DNA of 64,000 bases from SZUA-365 sp049663345 (GTDB lineage: Bacteria; Bacteroidota; Ignavibacteria; SZUA-365). The notes under the pieces were generated by a model. The model saw only the letters and a program-made list of their open reading frames with translations, ran no database searches and was not told where the DNA came from. The stretch is taken from positions 8,645-72,644 of the forward strand of contig JBATDG010000061.1 in NCBI GenBank assembly GCA_049663345.1. Reading direction: 5' to 3'. Of this stretch, positions 9,371 to 19,227 are shown piece by piece; the first letter of the stretch is position 1, and each line of letters opens with the position of its first letter. The translations under genes and the position numbers were made by a program.

Positions 9371-12300
9371 TCAAACCTCAGGGAAGTGATGATTTATCAT
9401 TTCAAATAAGATATTTTTTTTGATTGGCTTGGAAATATAATCATTGCATCCAGCATCGATTGCCTTTTGCCTATCCTCCGAAAGGCCATAGGCCGTCTGA
9501 GCAATAATCGTCACATTTTTATTGAATTCCCTGATATTTCTTGTCGCTGAATATCCCCCCATAACTGGCATTTTGATATCCATCAGGACCAAATCAATTT
9601 CCGGGTTGCTGCGGCATATCTCAACTGCTGCAGCACCAGTCGAAGCAAAAAACAAATCGTCAGTCAAGGGCTTGAGAAAATAAGATAGAAGTTTTGCTGA
9701 CTGCTCATCATCTTCTGCGATAAGAATCTTTAAGTTTTTCATTCTATTTTCGACAACCTTCTGCTGTTGAGCAGCAAGTATAGGTGATTCAGCTTCTTTT
9801 TTTTCTTGAGCGAAAGGGAGTGTGAAGTGAAACGTTGATCCTACCCCCTCCTCACTCTCAGCCCAGATTCTTCCACCCAGCATCTCGACATAGGACTTTG
9901 CAATTGCCAAACCGAGTCCAGAGCCCTGACGCGCCATACTATCTTGAATGTCCGCCTGAATGAACCGATCAAAAACTTCCTTCAATCTGTTCTTTGGAAT
10001 GCCGATGCCGGTATCTTTCACAAAAAAATCAAGGCTCGTGGGTTCGCTTTCTGTATTAACTTCGAATCCGAATTCAACTGAACCTGTATCAGTATACTTT
10101 ATGGCATTTTTAACGAGGTTGGACAAAACGGCATATACCTTCTCCCGATCAGTCTCAAACAGAATCTCATTATTCAGCATGGCATCCTGAATACAAAGAT
10201 TAATACCCTTAATATCAGCTTCCGGCTTGAAGAAGGTGTAAATATACTTGACTAGCTCGCTTACATTTGACTCAGCAAGACAGACCGTCATAAGTCCGGC
10301 TTCGATCTTCGAAATATCAACAATGTTGTTGATAATATTGAGCATGCGCAAGCCGCTTTTTTCAATGATTTTAATATATTCTTGCTGCTCATCACCGGTC
10401 AAATCGGGCTGATTCAATAATTCGGCAAAACCAAGAATGCCATTCATCGGCGTGCGAATTTCGTGGCTCATGTTTGCCAGAAAGGCAGATTTCAATCGGT
10501 CACTTTCTTCAGCTTTTTCCTTGGCAGTTGCAAGAGCAATATTTTGCCGAATAAAATCTTTGTTTAATCGAGCATATTCTCGATTTTGCTCCTGAAGCTT
10601 TTTTTCAGCCTCCTTGCGGTCGGTGATGTCAGCATTAAACCCGTACCACGTTACACTGCCGTCAGGCAATTTTTCAGGCGTGGACCTTGAATAGATCCAT
10701 TGAATCTCTTTGCCTGGTATCTGAACTCTAAACTCACAGGTGAAGTAAGTCAAATGCTTTGCCGAGTATTCAATGTCGCTAATCACTCTTTCTGCATCTT
10801 CGGGATAGATTACATTGCCAATGGGTGTAAAATCATCAAGTACATCTTCCGGAGAACAGCCGAAAATATTCTTAATACCTTCTGAAGCTATCGGGACGAA
10901 ATACGATCCGTCAGGTCTTCTCGTAAATTGATAAATCAGGTCGGAAACATTGGCTGAGAGTTTTCTAAACTGAATGTCCTTTTCGCGAATTTTTTCCTCG
11001 GCCTGTTTGCGTTCAGTAGTTTCGTGATAATTCAATAAAACGCCGCGGATAACCGGGTCATTCAATAGATTAGCAGCCGTAATTTCTATCGGTTTATAGC
11101 TTCCATCCTTACATCTATACATGTACTCCAATGTAATTACCGAATTATCCTTCTCAATGAGCGTAACGAATTCCTTTTGAATGCGTTCCAGATCGTCAGG
11201 ATGAACATTTAGCCAGCCATCAGTGCCAATGAGATCTTCCGGACTCCAACCAAAATATTTTTCGATATTAGGGCTTTTGTATTTTATAATGCTATCTGCA
11301 CCCATTATAGCAACTATATCCGAAATATTCGACAGCATTGAACTTTGCCTTGCTTCAAGAAACAAAAGCGCATCTTCGGCCTGCTTTCGCTCGGTGATAT
11401 CACGGATGGTATTTTGCATACCCAATACTTTTTCATCCCTCTTCAATATGCTTGCGCTATGAGATACCCATCTCTCATTATCATGGCTATCGATAATTCT
11501 GTATTCAAATTCATGTATCGCCTTTCCATGCAGCATAACCTGCTCCCATTCATGCTGACACCTGATTTTATCATCAGGGTGAATGAAGTCCGGCATAGCC
11601 TTCCCAACAAGCCTACTGTCAGGATATCCGATAACTTCTTCACATTGAGGACTGACATACGTTACGATGCCTTTGTCATCTGTCACAACTACAAGGTCTG
11701 AAATGCTTTGCACAACAGACTTAAATAATTCTTCGCTTTTAAGCAGCTTCTCTTCCGCTTGCTTGCGTTGAGAGATGTCCTTGCTTGCTCCTCTGTATCC
11801 AATTATTTTACCAGCTTCATCATGTTTTGATGATCCATTGGTCAACATGCAAACCAGATGACCATCTTTATGTAAATTCCAATTCTCCACGTCTGCAAAT
11901 ATTCTATTCTCTTCTGTAAGGTTTTTGAAAACAACATTTACTAGCCCACTCTCCTTTTCAGGCATAAAATCAAGAGGTGATTTCCCAATGATTTCATCAA
12001 CAGTATATCCTAAAATGCTTTCTATTTTATCAGAACAATAACAATATCTGCCCTGTTCGTCCAACTCCCAGATCCAATCATAAGTACTCTGAATGATAGC
12101 GCTATTGCGCTCCTCGCTTTCTTTTATGATCTTTCTTGCTTCAATCTCGTTTAGGTATTTAAGACCGAGACCTGCAATTATTTCTATAAATCCTTTAATG
12201 AAATCAAGATACGAAGCGAGTTTTTCTTTTGTCCAAACTGGAACTTTCTCTACTGCTTCCAGATATGATTTTTCATCAAAACCATATTTTTTCGCCTGCA

Positions 12301-12664
12301 ATCTGAAAAAGTTCAAATCCGGCTCTTCAAGAAAGAACTGACCAGTAAAAAAATTACCATAATGCTTGCCGTTAATAATTATTGGAGTAGCATTATCTGT
12401 CAGCCCGTGCGGACATAAATAGCTTACTGCGGGATTCGCATCAGATAAATGTTCTAATATGTATAAGTCACTTTTAATGCACTCTTTTTCGCATTCCGGA
12501 TTTGCCCTGTGAAATTTTACGCAGATATCCTGCCAGGCCACTGCTGTAAGCACTTTCCCTTCGTTATCAATAATGGCTGATGGAAATGAATACACAGAAT
12601 CCAATTTATTCTGCAGACTCTGCAGCAAAGGGATGTCTATTATATCTTCTAATTTCGGATTCAT
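9371..12664 (-). CDS. Hybrid histidine kinase: PocR, four PAS, HisKA, HATPase, receiver
   Basis: 1097 aa from the ATG at 12664; a GTG 14 codons upstream is an alternative start, and neither has a strong ribosome site. Order: a Cys-rich PocR-type ligand domain (about 5-170; ICVKFHRANPECEKEC, YLCPHGL), four PAS/PAC units each closing with a DIT/DISxRKQAE-like motif, a short coiled coil, HisKA (NMSHEIRTPMNG), HATPase (N box NLVKNAIKY, G boxes DTGIGIP and GSGLGLA), and a C-terminal receiver (AEDDE, VLMDIKMP, SKPI) with phospho-acceptor Asp about 70 residues from the end. No transmembrane segment is seen, so it is probably cytosolic. The gene is conspicuously AT-rich (19 G+C of 60 at 12001-12060), unlike most neighbours, which suggests recent transfer. 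No response-regulator gene is adjacent. Confidence 0.9.
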   Translation of the reverse strand: MNPKLEDIIDIPLLQSLQNKLDSVYSFPSAIIDNEGKVLTAVAWQDICVKFHRANPECEKECIKSDLYILEHLSDANPAVSYLCPHGLTDNATPIIINGKHYGNFFTGQFFLEEPDLNFFRLQAKKYGFDEKSYLEAVEKVPVWTKEKLASYLDFIKGFIEIIAGLGLKYLNEIEARKIIKESEERNSAIIQSTYDWIWELDEQGRYCYCSDKIESILGYTVDEIIGKSPLDFMPEKESGLVNVVFKNLTEENRIFADVENWNLHKDGHLVCMLTNGSSKHDEAGKIIGYRGASKDISQRKQAEEKLLKSEELFKSVVQSISDLVVVTDDKGIVTYVSPQCEEVIGYPDSRLVGKAMPDFIHPDDKIRCQHEWEQVMLHGKAIHEFEYRIIDSHDNERWVSHSASILKRDEKVLGMQNTIRDITERKQAEDALLFLEARQSSMLSNISDIVAIMGADSIIKYKSPNIEKYFGWSPEDLIGTDGWLNVHPDDLERIQKEFVTLIEKDNSVITLEYMYRCKDGSYKPIEITAANLLNDPVIRGVLLNYHETTERKQAEEKIREKDIQFRKLSANVSDLIYQFTRRPDGSYFVPIASEGIKNIFGCSPEDVLDDFTPIGNVIYPEDAERVISDIEYSAKHLTYFTCEFRVQIPGKEIQWIYSRSTPEKLPDGSVTWYGFNADITDRKEAEKKLQEQNREYARLNKDFIRQNIALATAKEKAEESDRLKSAFLANMSHEIRTPMNGILGFAELLNQPDLTGDEQQEYIKIIEKSGLRMLNIINNIVDISKIEAGLMTVCLAESNVSELVKYIYTFFKPEADIKGINLCIQDAMLNNEILFETDREKVYAVLSNLVKNAIKYTDTGSVEFGFEVNTESEPTSLDFFVKDTGIGIPKNRLKEVFDRFIQADIQDSMARQGSGLGLAIAKSYVEMLGGRIWAESEEGVGSTFHFTLPFAQEKKEAESPILAAQQQKVVENRMKNLKILIAEDDEQSAKLLSYFLKPLTDDLFFASTGAAAVEICRSNPEIDLVLMDIKMPVMGGYSATRNIREFNKNVTIIAQTAYGLSEDRQKAIDAGCNDYISKPIKKNILFEMINHHFPEV

Positions 12665-12925
12665 CTTTTCTGCTTCGATTAAATTAGGTATTGAAGTCGC
12701 AACCACTCCGATTTACGCATATTTCCAGTTAGAATCAACAACTCTGGCCCCGAATCGCGATTTCTTCTCCCATTTGGCCTTTTTACTTACTGCACCACTG
12801 AACCACCTGCTGTCCAATGACCTTCTGAAGTCGCTCACGGAAAGGAGGAGAACGTCTTTCTGCTTATTCTTTTACCTTTTGCGGCGCCAGGCCGCTTCGG
12901 ATCTCGGCATGAATCGAGGCTGGTT

Positions 12926-15436
12926 TTACATCGTGCCTTTAAAATCGATGTTCAACTTTGTCCGGAAATCCTCAATCTGAGAAAGAACACGCCTCAGCAT
13001 TGCCTTTTCAATTTCGCCGAGAGCGTGAGTGTCTATCGCATTGTCCGGGATCGCATTAACAGAAAGCAGCTGCGCATGATGCTGAAATCTCATGTTCATC
13101 AGAAACGTGTAGGATTGCATGAGGTCCTTGTGTCCCGCTGCGCTGAAAACATCCTGCTCGTGAAGCTGCAGGAACCGCTCCAGCGTATTCGTTGCACGGA
13201 TTCCTGTTTTCAGGGAGTAGATTCGTGCAAGTTCAATCAACGGCATTAGCGCGACTTTAACATCGATAAATTCCGCTGCCTTGAACTGCCATGTCGGAAG
13301 CTTCACCCTCGCCGCGTTCTGCGCAAGGTATACGAAAAAGGAATTGTTTCCGGAAATGATATTGAAGAGGTAATCACGTAATGCCGCTGCAAGAGCGTCC
13401 TCGCCCGATATACAGCGGAAGTCGAAGAAAATACTGACGTCCAGCAGGTCATCGGGATTGGCAGTATTCACCCAATTATAAAAGTACTGCTTCCATGTTG
13501 CGAGCGGCTGGCTCCATTTCTTGTTTTTCGCCATCACGTCCCCGGGACAATAAGGGTAGCCGACAGCATGCAAACCGTCACATACTCGCGCTCCCAACTG
13601 CTCGAAATATTCCCTAACGCTGTCTGCTATTGATTCGTCTACATCTTCATAGATGATCGCATTGTCCTGATCGGCGGACAGCGTCGCTTCGGAGCGCCCC
13701 TCACTCCCAAGTGCGATAAAGGCAAACCGCGCCGGCGGAGGCCCAAGTTCTTCAATCACAATGGACAGGAGTTTTTTTGCCACCGCGTCGAAAATGAGCG
13801 TTGTAGCATGTGTCAGGCTGCCCACGCCTGCGCCGCTTTCAGTAAGAATTTTCACATACAGGAGCAGATCCATGTGGCACTGCTTGACTTCAGCCACTGA
13901 TTCTGCAAGGGTAAGGCGCTGCAGAAAGAAAAGGTATGAGTGCAGCTGCGATTTCTGGATATCTTCAATCGAAACAGTTCCGATAATTTCCTTCCGCTCG
14001 TTTTGAACGGCGAGGCATCGGTTTCCATCTTCCGCGTACATGGCCAGCACGTCGTAAATCGTTGATGAGGCATCGACCCTCCTGATCGGGGATCTCATCG
14101 CCTCATAAGTTTGTCGTTCCGTCATGCCTGATCCAGACGTCATGATTTTTCGCAATTCATCATTCGATAGCAATCCGACTGGCTGTCCTTCATCATTGAC
14201 GACCAGCGCAGCATCGGTATTTGTTTTCGACAGCATCCTCGCGACCGGTTCGAGTTGATCCGTCAACCGGCATGGTATGAATGCCTTTATATACTGCGTG
14301 ATTGGTTGTGAAAGAAAAATCAGCGGTTCCTGCAGTTCTGAAATCAATCGCCCGGCATCTTGAGAACTTCTACTTTTCTTTGATACATCTTCCACGATAG
14401 CAATGACAGCAGTTTTCCCGAAGAAGCTGACGCGGGACATTGTCAGCAAGACATCTATGCATATCCCATCCTGCCGCTGCAAACGGGTCTCGAAATGAGG
14501 TTCGGAAACCAATTGCTCCTGCTCACGGATGCGCAGGACATCATCCAGCTTCACATCCGGCAGCAGCGTCTCTTGTGTCAGTGCTGCGGATTCCGCTTCC
14601 GTGTAGCCGGACATGGCGAGCAGCTTCTTGTTCAGATACAGCTGCTCTCCTTCCAGCATCATGATCAGTCCTTCGGTGGAGGCCTCAACAAGCGCCTGAT
14701 ATTTTTCCTTCGCCTCGCGAAGATCCTGTTCGACTTTCAGTCGCCGCTTTTCACTCCTCAAATTCTGAACGGCGATAAGCAGCAGCAGCAGGGAAATCGC
14801 AATCGTGATCCAGATGGAAATCGTGACGACGTTGCGCTCGAGGCTGGAGATTTCCGCGCGGACATCTTCGAGATATATTCCTGTACCGATAATCCAGTCC
14901 CACGGTGCGAACGCCCGAACAAAAGAAAGCTTAGGAACTATGCGCGTCGAATCATCCTTCCATTGCCAGGTATAATCGACATACCCTTCGCTGCCTTTCT
15001 TCACAACCGCGGCGATTTCGACAAAGAGCCGCTTCCCTTGCGAATCCTTGAAATCGCTCAGGTCTTGCCCGTTCAGATCCTCCCGGAAGGGATGCACGAT
15101 CATGCGCGGTTTAAAATCCGTAATCCAGAAATAATCCTTCGCCTCTTCCCCATACCGCAGATGTCCTATCTGCGCGATCGCAAGGCTGCGTGCTTCGGCC
15201 TCCGTGATATGTCCGAGCCGGGCCTGGTCGTAACACTGATCCGCCACATGCCATGCCGAGTTGACGAGTTCCCGAATCATTTCCCGCTTGCGGTCCATGA
15301 TAATGCCTTCGAACCGCGGAATGATGATCTGGTAGATTGAGACGACGAACAATATCAGCGTGAGAAGCGCGGGAATAAATATTCTCAGCAGAAGCGCTTG
15401 GTTTCCGAACCTTTGGCGAAGCGTATTCATCTGCAT
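12926..15436 (-). CDS. Membrane sensor: Cache, PAS, CBS pair, DUF294 nucleotidyltransferase
   Basis: About 836 aa. TM1 (about 12-35) and TM2 (about 205-228) bracket an extracytoplasmic single Cache domain (YFWITDFKPRMIVHP, GEGYVDYTW-like, APWDWIIGTGIYL). Cytoplasmic parts follow: PAS (about 245-360), two CBS motifs (about 375-495), a DUF294 nucleotidyltransferase core (ALGSEGRSEATLSADQDN, about 565-600) and a helical DUF294 C-terminal domain. DUF294-CBS proteins are often encoded beside ActP-type permeases; here that module is fused to an external sensor. Cache domains of this kind often bind small carboxylates, so I infer a carboxylate-controlled nucleotidyl- or regulatory transferase. The start overlaps the preceding stop (TGATG), implying translational coupling; a GTG one codon earlier is possible. 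Confidence 0.85.
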   Translation of the reverse strand: MQMNTLRQRFGNQALLLRIFIPALLTLILFVVSIYQIIIPRFEGIIMDRKREMIRELVNSAWHVADQCYDQARLGHITEAEARSLAIAQIGHLRYGEEAKDYFWITDFKPRMIVHPFREDLNGQDLSDFKDSQGKRLFVEIAAVVKKGSEGYVDYTWQWKDDSTRIVPKLSFVRAFAPWDWIIGTGIYLEDVRAEISSLERNVVTISIWITIAISLLLLLIAVQNLRSEKRRLKVEQDLREAKEKYQALVEASTEGLIMMLEGEQLYLNKKLLAMSGYTEAESAALTQETLLPDVKLDDVLRIREQEQLVSEPHFETRLQRQDGICIDVLLTMSRVSFFGKTAVIAIVEDVSKKSRSSQDAGRLISELQEPLIFLSQPITQYIKAFIPCRLTDQLEPVARMLSKTNTDAALVVNDEGQPVGLLSNDELRKIMTSGSGMTERQTYEAMRSPIRRVDASSTIYDVLAMYAEDGNRCLAVQNERKEIIGTVSIEDIQKSQLHSYLFFLQRLTLAESVAEVKQCHMDLLLYVKILTESGAGVGSLTHATTLIFDAVAKKLLSIVIEELGPPPARFAFIALGSEGRSEATLSADQDNAIIYEDVDESIADSVREYFEQLGARVCDGLHAVGYPYCPGDVMAKNKKWSQPLATWKQYFYNWVNTANPDDLLDVSIFFDFRCISGEDALAAALRDYLFNIISGNNSFFVYLAQNAARVKLPTWQFKAAEFIDVKVALMPLIELARIYSLKTGIRATNTLERFLQLHEQDVFSAAGHKDLMQSYTFLMNMRFQHHAQLLSVNAIPDNAIDTHALGEIEKAMLRRVLSQIEDFRTKLNIDFKGTM

Positions 15437-16203
15437 CACTTGCTGTTGATTGTTGATTTGAAAGGCCGGGCCTCGACCGTGAAAGTGGACGAGTCAAAGG
15501 TGAGCACGCCATGAGCCCTGTTCGATTGAGCGACGGCGGGACAAACCACCCACTGCCGGCTGCGCTGCAGCAGATGTGAGCCGAAGGGGTTGTGCCGCAG
15601 CGCACCATTCTGCGAATATGTCAGACCTTCCGGGTGGCCGTGACCAGAGAATCCGAGCATGCAGTCCTTTTCTTCCATGAAGCTGAAATGCTCCTCGAGA
15701 TTTCCGTCGACCTGCAGTGAAGCGATCAGGGATCCGGAGAGATCCGGATACACAAAATGCGAAATGATAAACTGGATTCCATCGAGGCGGAGCACCTGAT
15801 ATTCCGGCAGTGTCTGTAGGTATTCTTCCGCATCGGCAGAAAGATTTGACGGCAGGTCGTGGTCGTCATACTGCCAGAGCCGGCGGCCGCTGAGCCTCGT
15901 CCGCATATCGCTTTCCAACTCATACCAGTCATCTGTGTACGGAAAATCAGCGGCATATTCCGGCACCCGGCGAATGGCATACAGGTCGTGATTGCCCGCA
16001 ACGGCAGCAGTGCAATGATCCCGGATCATGGCGACGCAGGCGTCGGCATCCCGATGTCTGCATTCGCGCTGATAGTAAAATGAGAAACCAACGATATCTC
16101 CCAGGCACACGATATGATCACAGCGCAGCGTCTCGAGGGCGTCAAACGCCGTCCTGAGATTTGCTATGTCTTCATGAATGTCTGCAACGAAGCCGATCTT
16201 CAT
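15436..16203 (-). CDS. Cytoplasmic calcineurin-like phosphoesterase
   Basis: 255 aa with no signal peptide. Motifs of the YfcE/MJ0936-like metallophosphoesterases are all present: FVADIHED at the N-terminus (DxH), CLGDIVG, VAGNHDLY, ISHFV and FSGHGHPEG. Family members are often phosphodiesterases with loosely defined substrates. The gene's stop overlaps the start of the Cache/DUF294 gene, so the two are made together and the esterase may reverse or modulate the signal its partner makes; that link is inference. It sits downstream of the porin in the carboxylate-uptake cluster. Confidence 0.85.
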   Translation of the reverse strand: MKIGFVADIHEDIANLRTAFDALETLRCDHIVCLGDIVGFSFYYQRECRHRDADACVAMIRDHCTAAVAGNHDLYAIRRVPEYAADFPYTDDWYELESDMRTRLSGRRLWQYDDHDLPSNLSADAEEYLQTLPEYQVLRLDGIQFIISHFVYPDLSGSLIASLQVDGNLEEHFSFMEEKDCMLGFSGHGHPEGLTYSQNGALRHNPFGSHLLQRSRQWVVCPAVAQSNRAHGVLTFDSSTFTVEARPFKSTINSK

Positions 16204-16231
16204 GGTACCTGCTGTTGATGAGATGCAGACG

Positions 16232-16267
16232 CGTCAGCCATCCGTGTGATGAGACGAATGGCTGACG
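16232..16267. promoter_or_regulatory. Intercistronic hairpin between porin and phosphoesterase genes
   Basis: A 10-bp perfect inverted repeat (CGTCAGCCAT ... ATGGCTGACG) with a 16-base loop and no T run on either side. It may be an mRNA-stability or attenuation structure. Confidence 0.4.
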
Positions 16268-16323
16268 AGCCGAAGAAAGGGAAGCAAATGGATGCTTCAT
16301 GCTTTTGAAATTGCGGCCGTATT

Positions 16324-17592
16324 CTAGAAGAAGTAATACACCGCGACCAACAATCGCATGTTGGATATTGATTTCGTGTTTTCAACCAGACCTTTGTTCG
16401 AGGCTACCGGAGTTCCGTAATCCGCGGCAGTATACTCAAGTTCTGTCGCGATGCGCATTTTGCCCGAAGTCCATTGAATGCGGGGCGCGACGCGGGAAAT
16501 GCTGTGGATGTTGCTGCCACGAGCATAGTACTTGCCGCTCAGTGCATTCTCCGCACCGAGGTTCTGCGTGTAGCCTGCGAATACGGCTAGCTCGATATCT
16601 TTGCCGTAGATCAATTCGCCCCAAACGGAGTAGCAGTTGATCGTGGAGTATTCCTGAGCAATAGCAACCGTGGGGTACCCGTTCGGTATTGCGATGGAAT
16701 CCTGGGCGTTGACTGCGTAGCCGCCGAGCATCAGCAGATCGGCGAGGTTATTCCCGAGTACGCCTTCCAGCTTCAGCGTCAAAGGAGCCAGGTCGAGCTT
16801 CGCATACCCGAGGGCGGAGATGCCCGTCACGCTTTCATCTACCTTTACATTCATCGCATTAGACAAGCGTGGCTTGAGTTTTTTATAATCCACGCCAGCG
16901 CCGAAGATATGGCCGCCGCCCGCGTACTGTGCCTGAAAATGCAGATTAGGTATTACGGAATTGCGGAGGAAGGAAGAACTCGCAACGGAGTTACCCGCAG
17001 CATCGGGACCATAGCTTTGGAAATCCCGTTCCGCCATTGCCGCTGCAATTAGTTTGAGTCCGCCGAAGTTTTTTGTAAAACGGATTTGCGGATTTCGGGA
17101 AAACGGCTGAAATGGTACACCCGTGTTGAAGGAAATCACACCCGGAAATACTTCGGTGACGAACATGGGGTGCCAGGTCTGTCCTACCAGCAGAGATGCG
17201 CTTTCCCAATCCAGAATGGCCATGGCGTGTCGCATCCGGAAGCCGTTGACGTCTGCATCACTGGTTCCGAAAAACTCGCCTTCGATGACACCGGAGGCTT
17301 TCGCTCCGAATGCATCAGGACCAGTTATCTTCGCATTGACGCGAGTCTGAATTGAAAGCATGTTGAATGACGGACTGGCGTTCAGATCATCCCCATTCGC
17401 ATCGAGCATTTCATTCGCCGGATAAAGGTTGAAATGCCCTTCCCGAATACTCACAGTCTGGCGGGAGTCGTAAAATATATCTGACTTCACAAATCCGGAA
17501 AGTTTGATGCCGAAGTCCTTTCCGGCCTCCTGTCCGACCGCTGTACTGGTCATGACGGCGATGAACAGCATGAAAAATATTCTCGTTCTCAT
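16324..17592 (-). CDS. Outer-membrane porin, DcaP-like
   Basis: 422 aa. A signal peptide ends at VGQEA near residue 22. The first strand motif (IKLSGFVKSDIFYDSRQ) and the SIQTRVNAKITGP block are typical of DcaP-like trimeric porins, which admit dicarboxylates and related small acids. The chain alternates short beta-strands and ends in aromatic YYFF, the usual signal for outer-membrane insertion. It lies 49 bases after an ActP-like symporter in the same direction, so it probably supplies that symporter's substrate across the outer membrane. Specificity is inferred from family and context. Confidence 0.82.
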   Translation of the reverse strand: MRTRIFFMLFIAVMTSTAVGQEAGKDFGIKLSGFVKSDIFYDSRQTVSIREGHFNLYPANEMLDANGDDLNASPSFNMLSIQTRVNAKITGPDAFGAKASGVIEGEFFGTSDADVNGFRMRHAMAILDWESASLLVGQTWHPMFVTEVFPGVISFNTGVPFQPFSRNPQIRFTKNFGGLKLIAAAMAERDFQSYGPDAAGNSVASSSFLRNSVIPNLHFQAQYAGGGHIFGAGVDYKKLKPRLSNAMNVKVDESVTGISALGYAKLDLAPLTLKLEGVLGNNLADLLMLGGYAVNAQDSIAIPNGYPTVAIAQEYSTINCYSVWGELIYGKDIELAVFAGYTQNLGAENALSGKYYARGSNIHSISRVAPRIQWTSGKMRIATELEYTAADYGTPVASNKGLVENTKSISNMRLLVAVYYFF

Positions 17593-17641
17593 TCAATTCT
17601 CCAAAGTTTTATACAATACACTTTCTCAATGGAGCAATGGG

Positions 17642-19189
17642 TTATTCCGCACCGATTCCGAGATAGGTCCTGAGTTTTTCGTCCTCAAACTTCGCTTGAG
17701 CTTCCGGTTCATTTGTGAACAGCGAGACAATGATGCCGATGATGAACGACGCAGCCATGGAGAAGAGGGCCGGATTCTTCAGCGGGAAAATTGCTGTTTC
17801 GTTTTTCAGGATGTCGACCCATACCGTTGGACTCAGCACAATCAGCACCACTGCCAGAGTTGCTCCGGTAATAATGCTGGCTACTGCGCCCTTCGTTGTG
17901 TATTTCTTCCATACAATCGACAGCAGCAGCGAGGGGAAATTCGCGCTCGCCGCTATAGCAAAAGCGAGTCCTACTGTGAAGGCGACATTCTGACCCTTGA
18001 ACAGCAATCCGAGCACAATGGCCAGGGCACCGATACAGAGCGTAGCAATTCTGGCAACACGCACTTCTCCGACTTCATTTGTTTTCCCGTTTTTAAACAC
18101 GTTGACATAGAGATCATGCGACAGTGTCGATGCACCCGAAAGAGTCAATCCTGCGACAACAGCCAGAATCGTGGCGAAAGCGACGGCGGCAATGAACCCG
18201 AGGAACAACTGTCCGCCGATGGATTCAGAGAGTAGGAGCGCGGCCATGTTGCCGCCTTTATCTATACCGCTGATCACATCCTGTCCCACCAAAACCATGG
18301 CACCAAATCCGATCACAAACGTGAGGATATAGAAATATCCGATGAATCCAGTGGCGACAAAGACCGACTTACGGGCTTGTTTGGCATCGGGTACGGTAAA
18401 AAACCGCATGAGGATATGCGGCAAGCCAGCTGTCCCAAGAATCAAAGCGATACCTAGAGAAATGGCGTCCCACGGATTCGTGATAAAACCACCTGGTGAA
18501 AGTACGGCGTCAGAATACTTGAGCGACGCCTGCCTGAACATCTCAGTCGGACTGAAGTTGAACTGTGCCAATGTAAGAATTACCAGTACCGTCGCCCCGC
18601 ATAGGAGGAGCACCGCCTTGATAATTTGAACCCAGGTGGTTGCGAGCATTCCACCGAACAATACATAGGCCATCATGACGATACCGACGACAAGTACTGC
18701 AAATTCGTAGGGCAACCCGAAGAGAATCTGAACTAATGCTCCTGCACCGACCATCTGAGCGATCAGGTAAAAGATGATGGTCATGAGCGAACCGACGGAC
18801 GACGCGATTCGGACCGGCTTCTGTTTCAGTCTGAATGCAACCACATCGGCAAATGTAAACTTACCGAGATTGCGAAGGGGCTCGGCTATAAGAAACATGA
18901 CCAGCGGCCAGCCCACCAAAAATCCAATGGAATAGATTAATCCGTCGTACCCCTTAAGGGCGACCATTCCTGCAATTCCGAGAAATGATGCGGCACTCAT
19001 GTAATCTCCGGCGAGTGCCAGCCCATTTTGAAAACCGGTGATGCTCCGGTCAGCAGCGTAAAATTCCGAGGCCGTTTTCGTTTTTTTCGCGGCCCAATAG
19101 GTAATGCCGAGGGTTACTGCAACGAATCCGAAAAATATGAGAATAGAGGCGAGATTTGCCTGTCCGAGTGTTGTCTGAAATGTTTCCAA
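17642..19189 (-). CDS. actP: ActP-like sodium:solute symporter (acetate/carboxylate)
   Basis: 515 aa SSS-family permease with about 13 hydrophobic segments. The N-terminal ITYWAAKKTKTASEFYAADRSITG and DYMSAASFLG motifs match cation/acetate symporters (ActP). The companion DUF485 gene just upstream is diagnostic of this family. It takes up short carboxylates such as acetate, driven by Na+ or H+, at the inner membrane. The start is a TTG preceded by AAAGGATAAG. Compared with E. coli ActP (549 aa) it is slightly short. The exact substrate cannot be fixed from sequence. Confidence 0.87.
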   Translation of the reverse strand: METFQTTLGQANLASILIFFGFVAVTLGITYWAAKKTKTASEFYAADRSITGFQNGLALAGDYMSAASFLGIAGMVALKGYDGLIYSIGFLVGWPLVMFLIAEPLRNLGKFTFADVVAFRLKQKPVRIASSVGSLMTIIFYLIAQMVGAGALVQILFGLPYEFAVLVVGIVMMAYVLFGGMLATTWVQIIKAVLLLCGATVLVILTLAQFNFSPTEMFRQASLKYSDAVLSPGGFITNPWDAISLGIALILGTAGLPHILMRFFTVPDAKQARKSVFVATGFIGYFYILTFVIGFGAMVLVGQDVISGIDKGGNMAALLLSESIGGQLFLGFIAAVAFATILAVVAGLTLSGASTLSHDLYVNVFKNGKTNEVGEVRVARIATLCIGALAIVLGLLFKGQNVAFTVGLAFAIAASANFPSLLLSIVWKKYTTKGAVASIITGATLAVVLIVLSPTVWVDILKNETAIFPLKNPALFSMAASFIIGIIVSLFTNEPEAQAKFEDEKLRTYLGIGAE

Positions 19190-19227
19190 GGTGCTTATCC
19201 TTTTCTTTCTGGAAGGGACTTATTCCA

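Noticed and set aside
12707..12765. Promoter of the hybrid kinase (TTGATT-N17-TAAATC)
   Set aside because: The spacing fits but the -10 box is poor and AT-rich DNA makes chance matches likely.
14495..15340. Long + strand open frame (281 codons) opposite the Cache/DUF294 gene
   Set aside because: It mirrors the codon pattern of the real gene, has no ribosome site, signal or family motif, and is antisense to well-supported domains.
17593..17641. Internal promoter before the porin gene (TTGCTC-N18-TATAAA)
   Set aside because: Spacer and boxes are poorer than the other promoters and the genes look co-transcribed.
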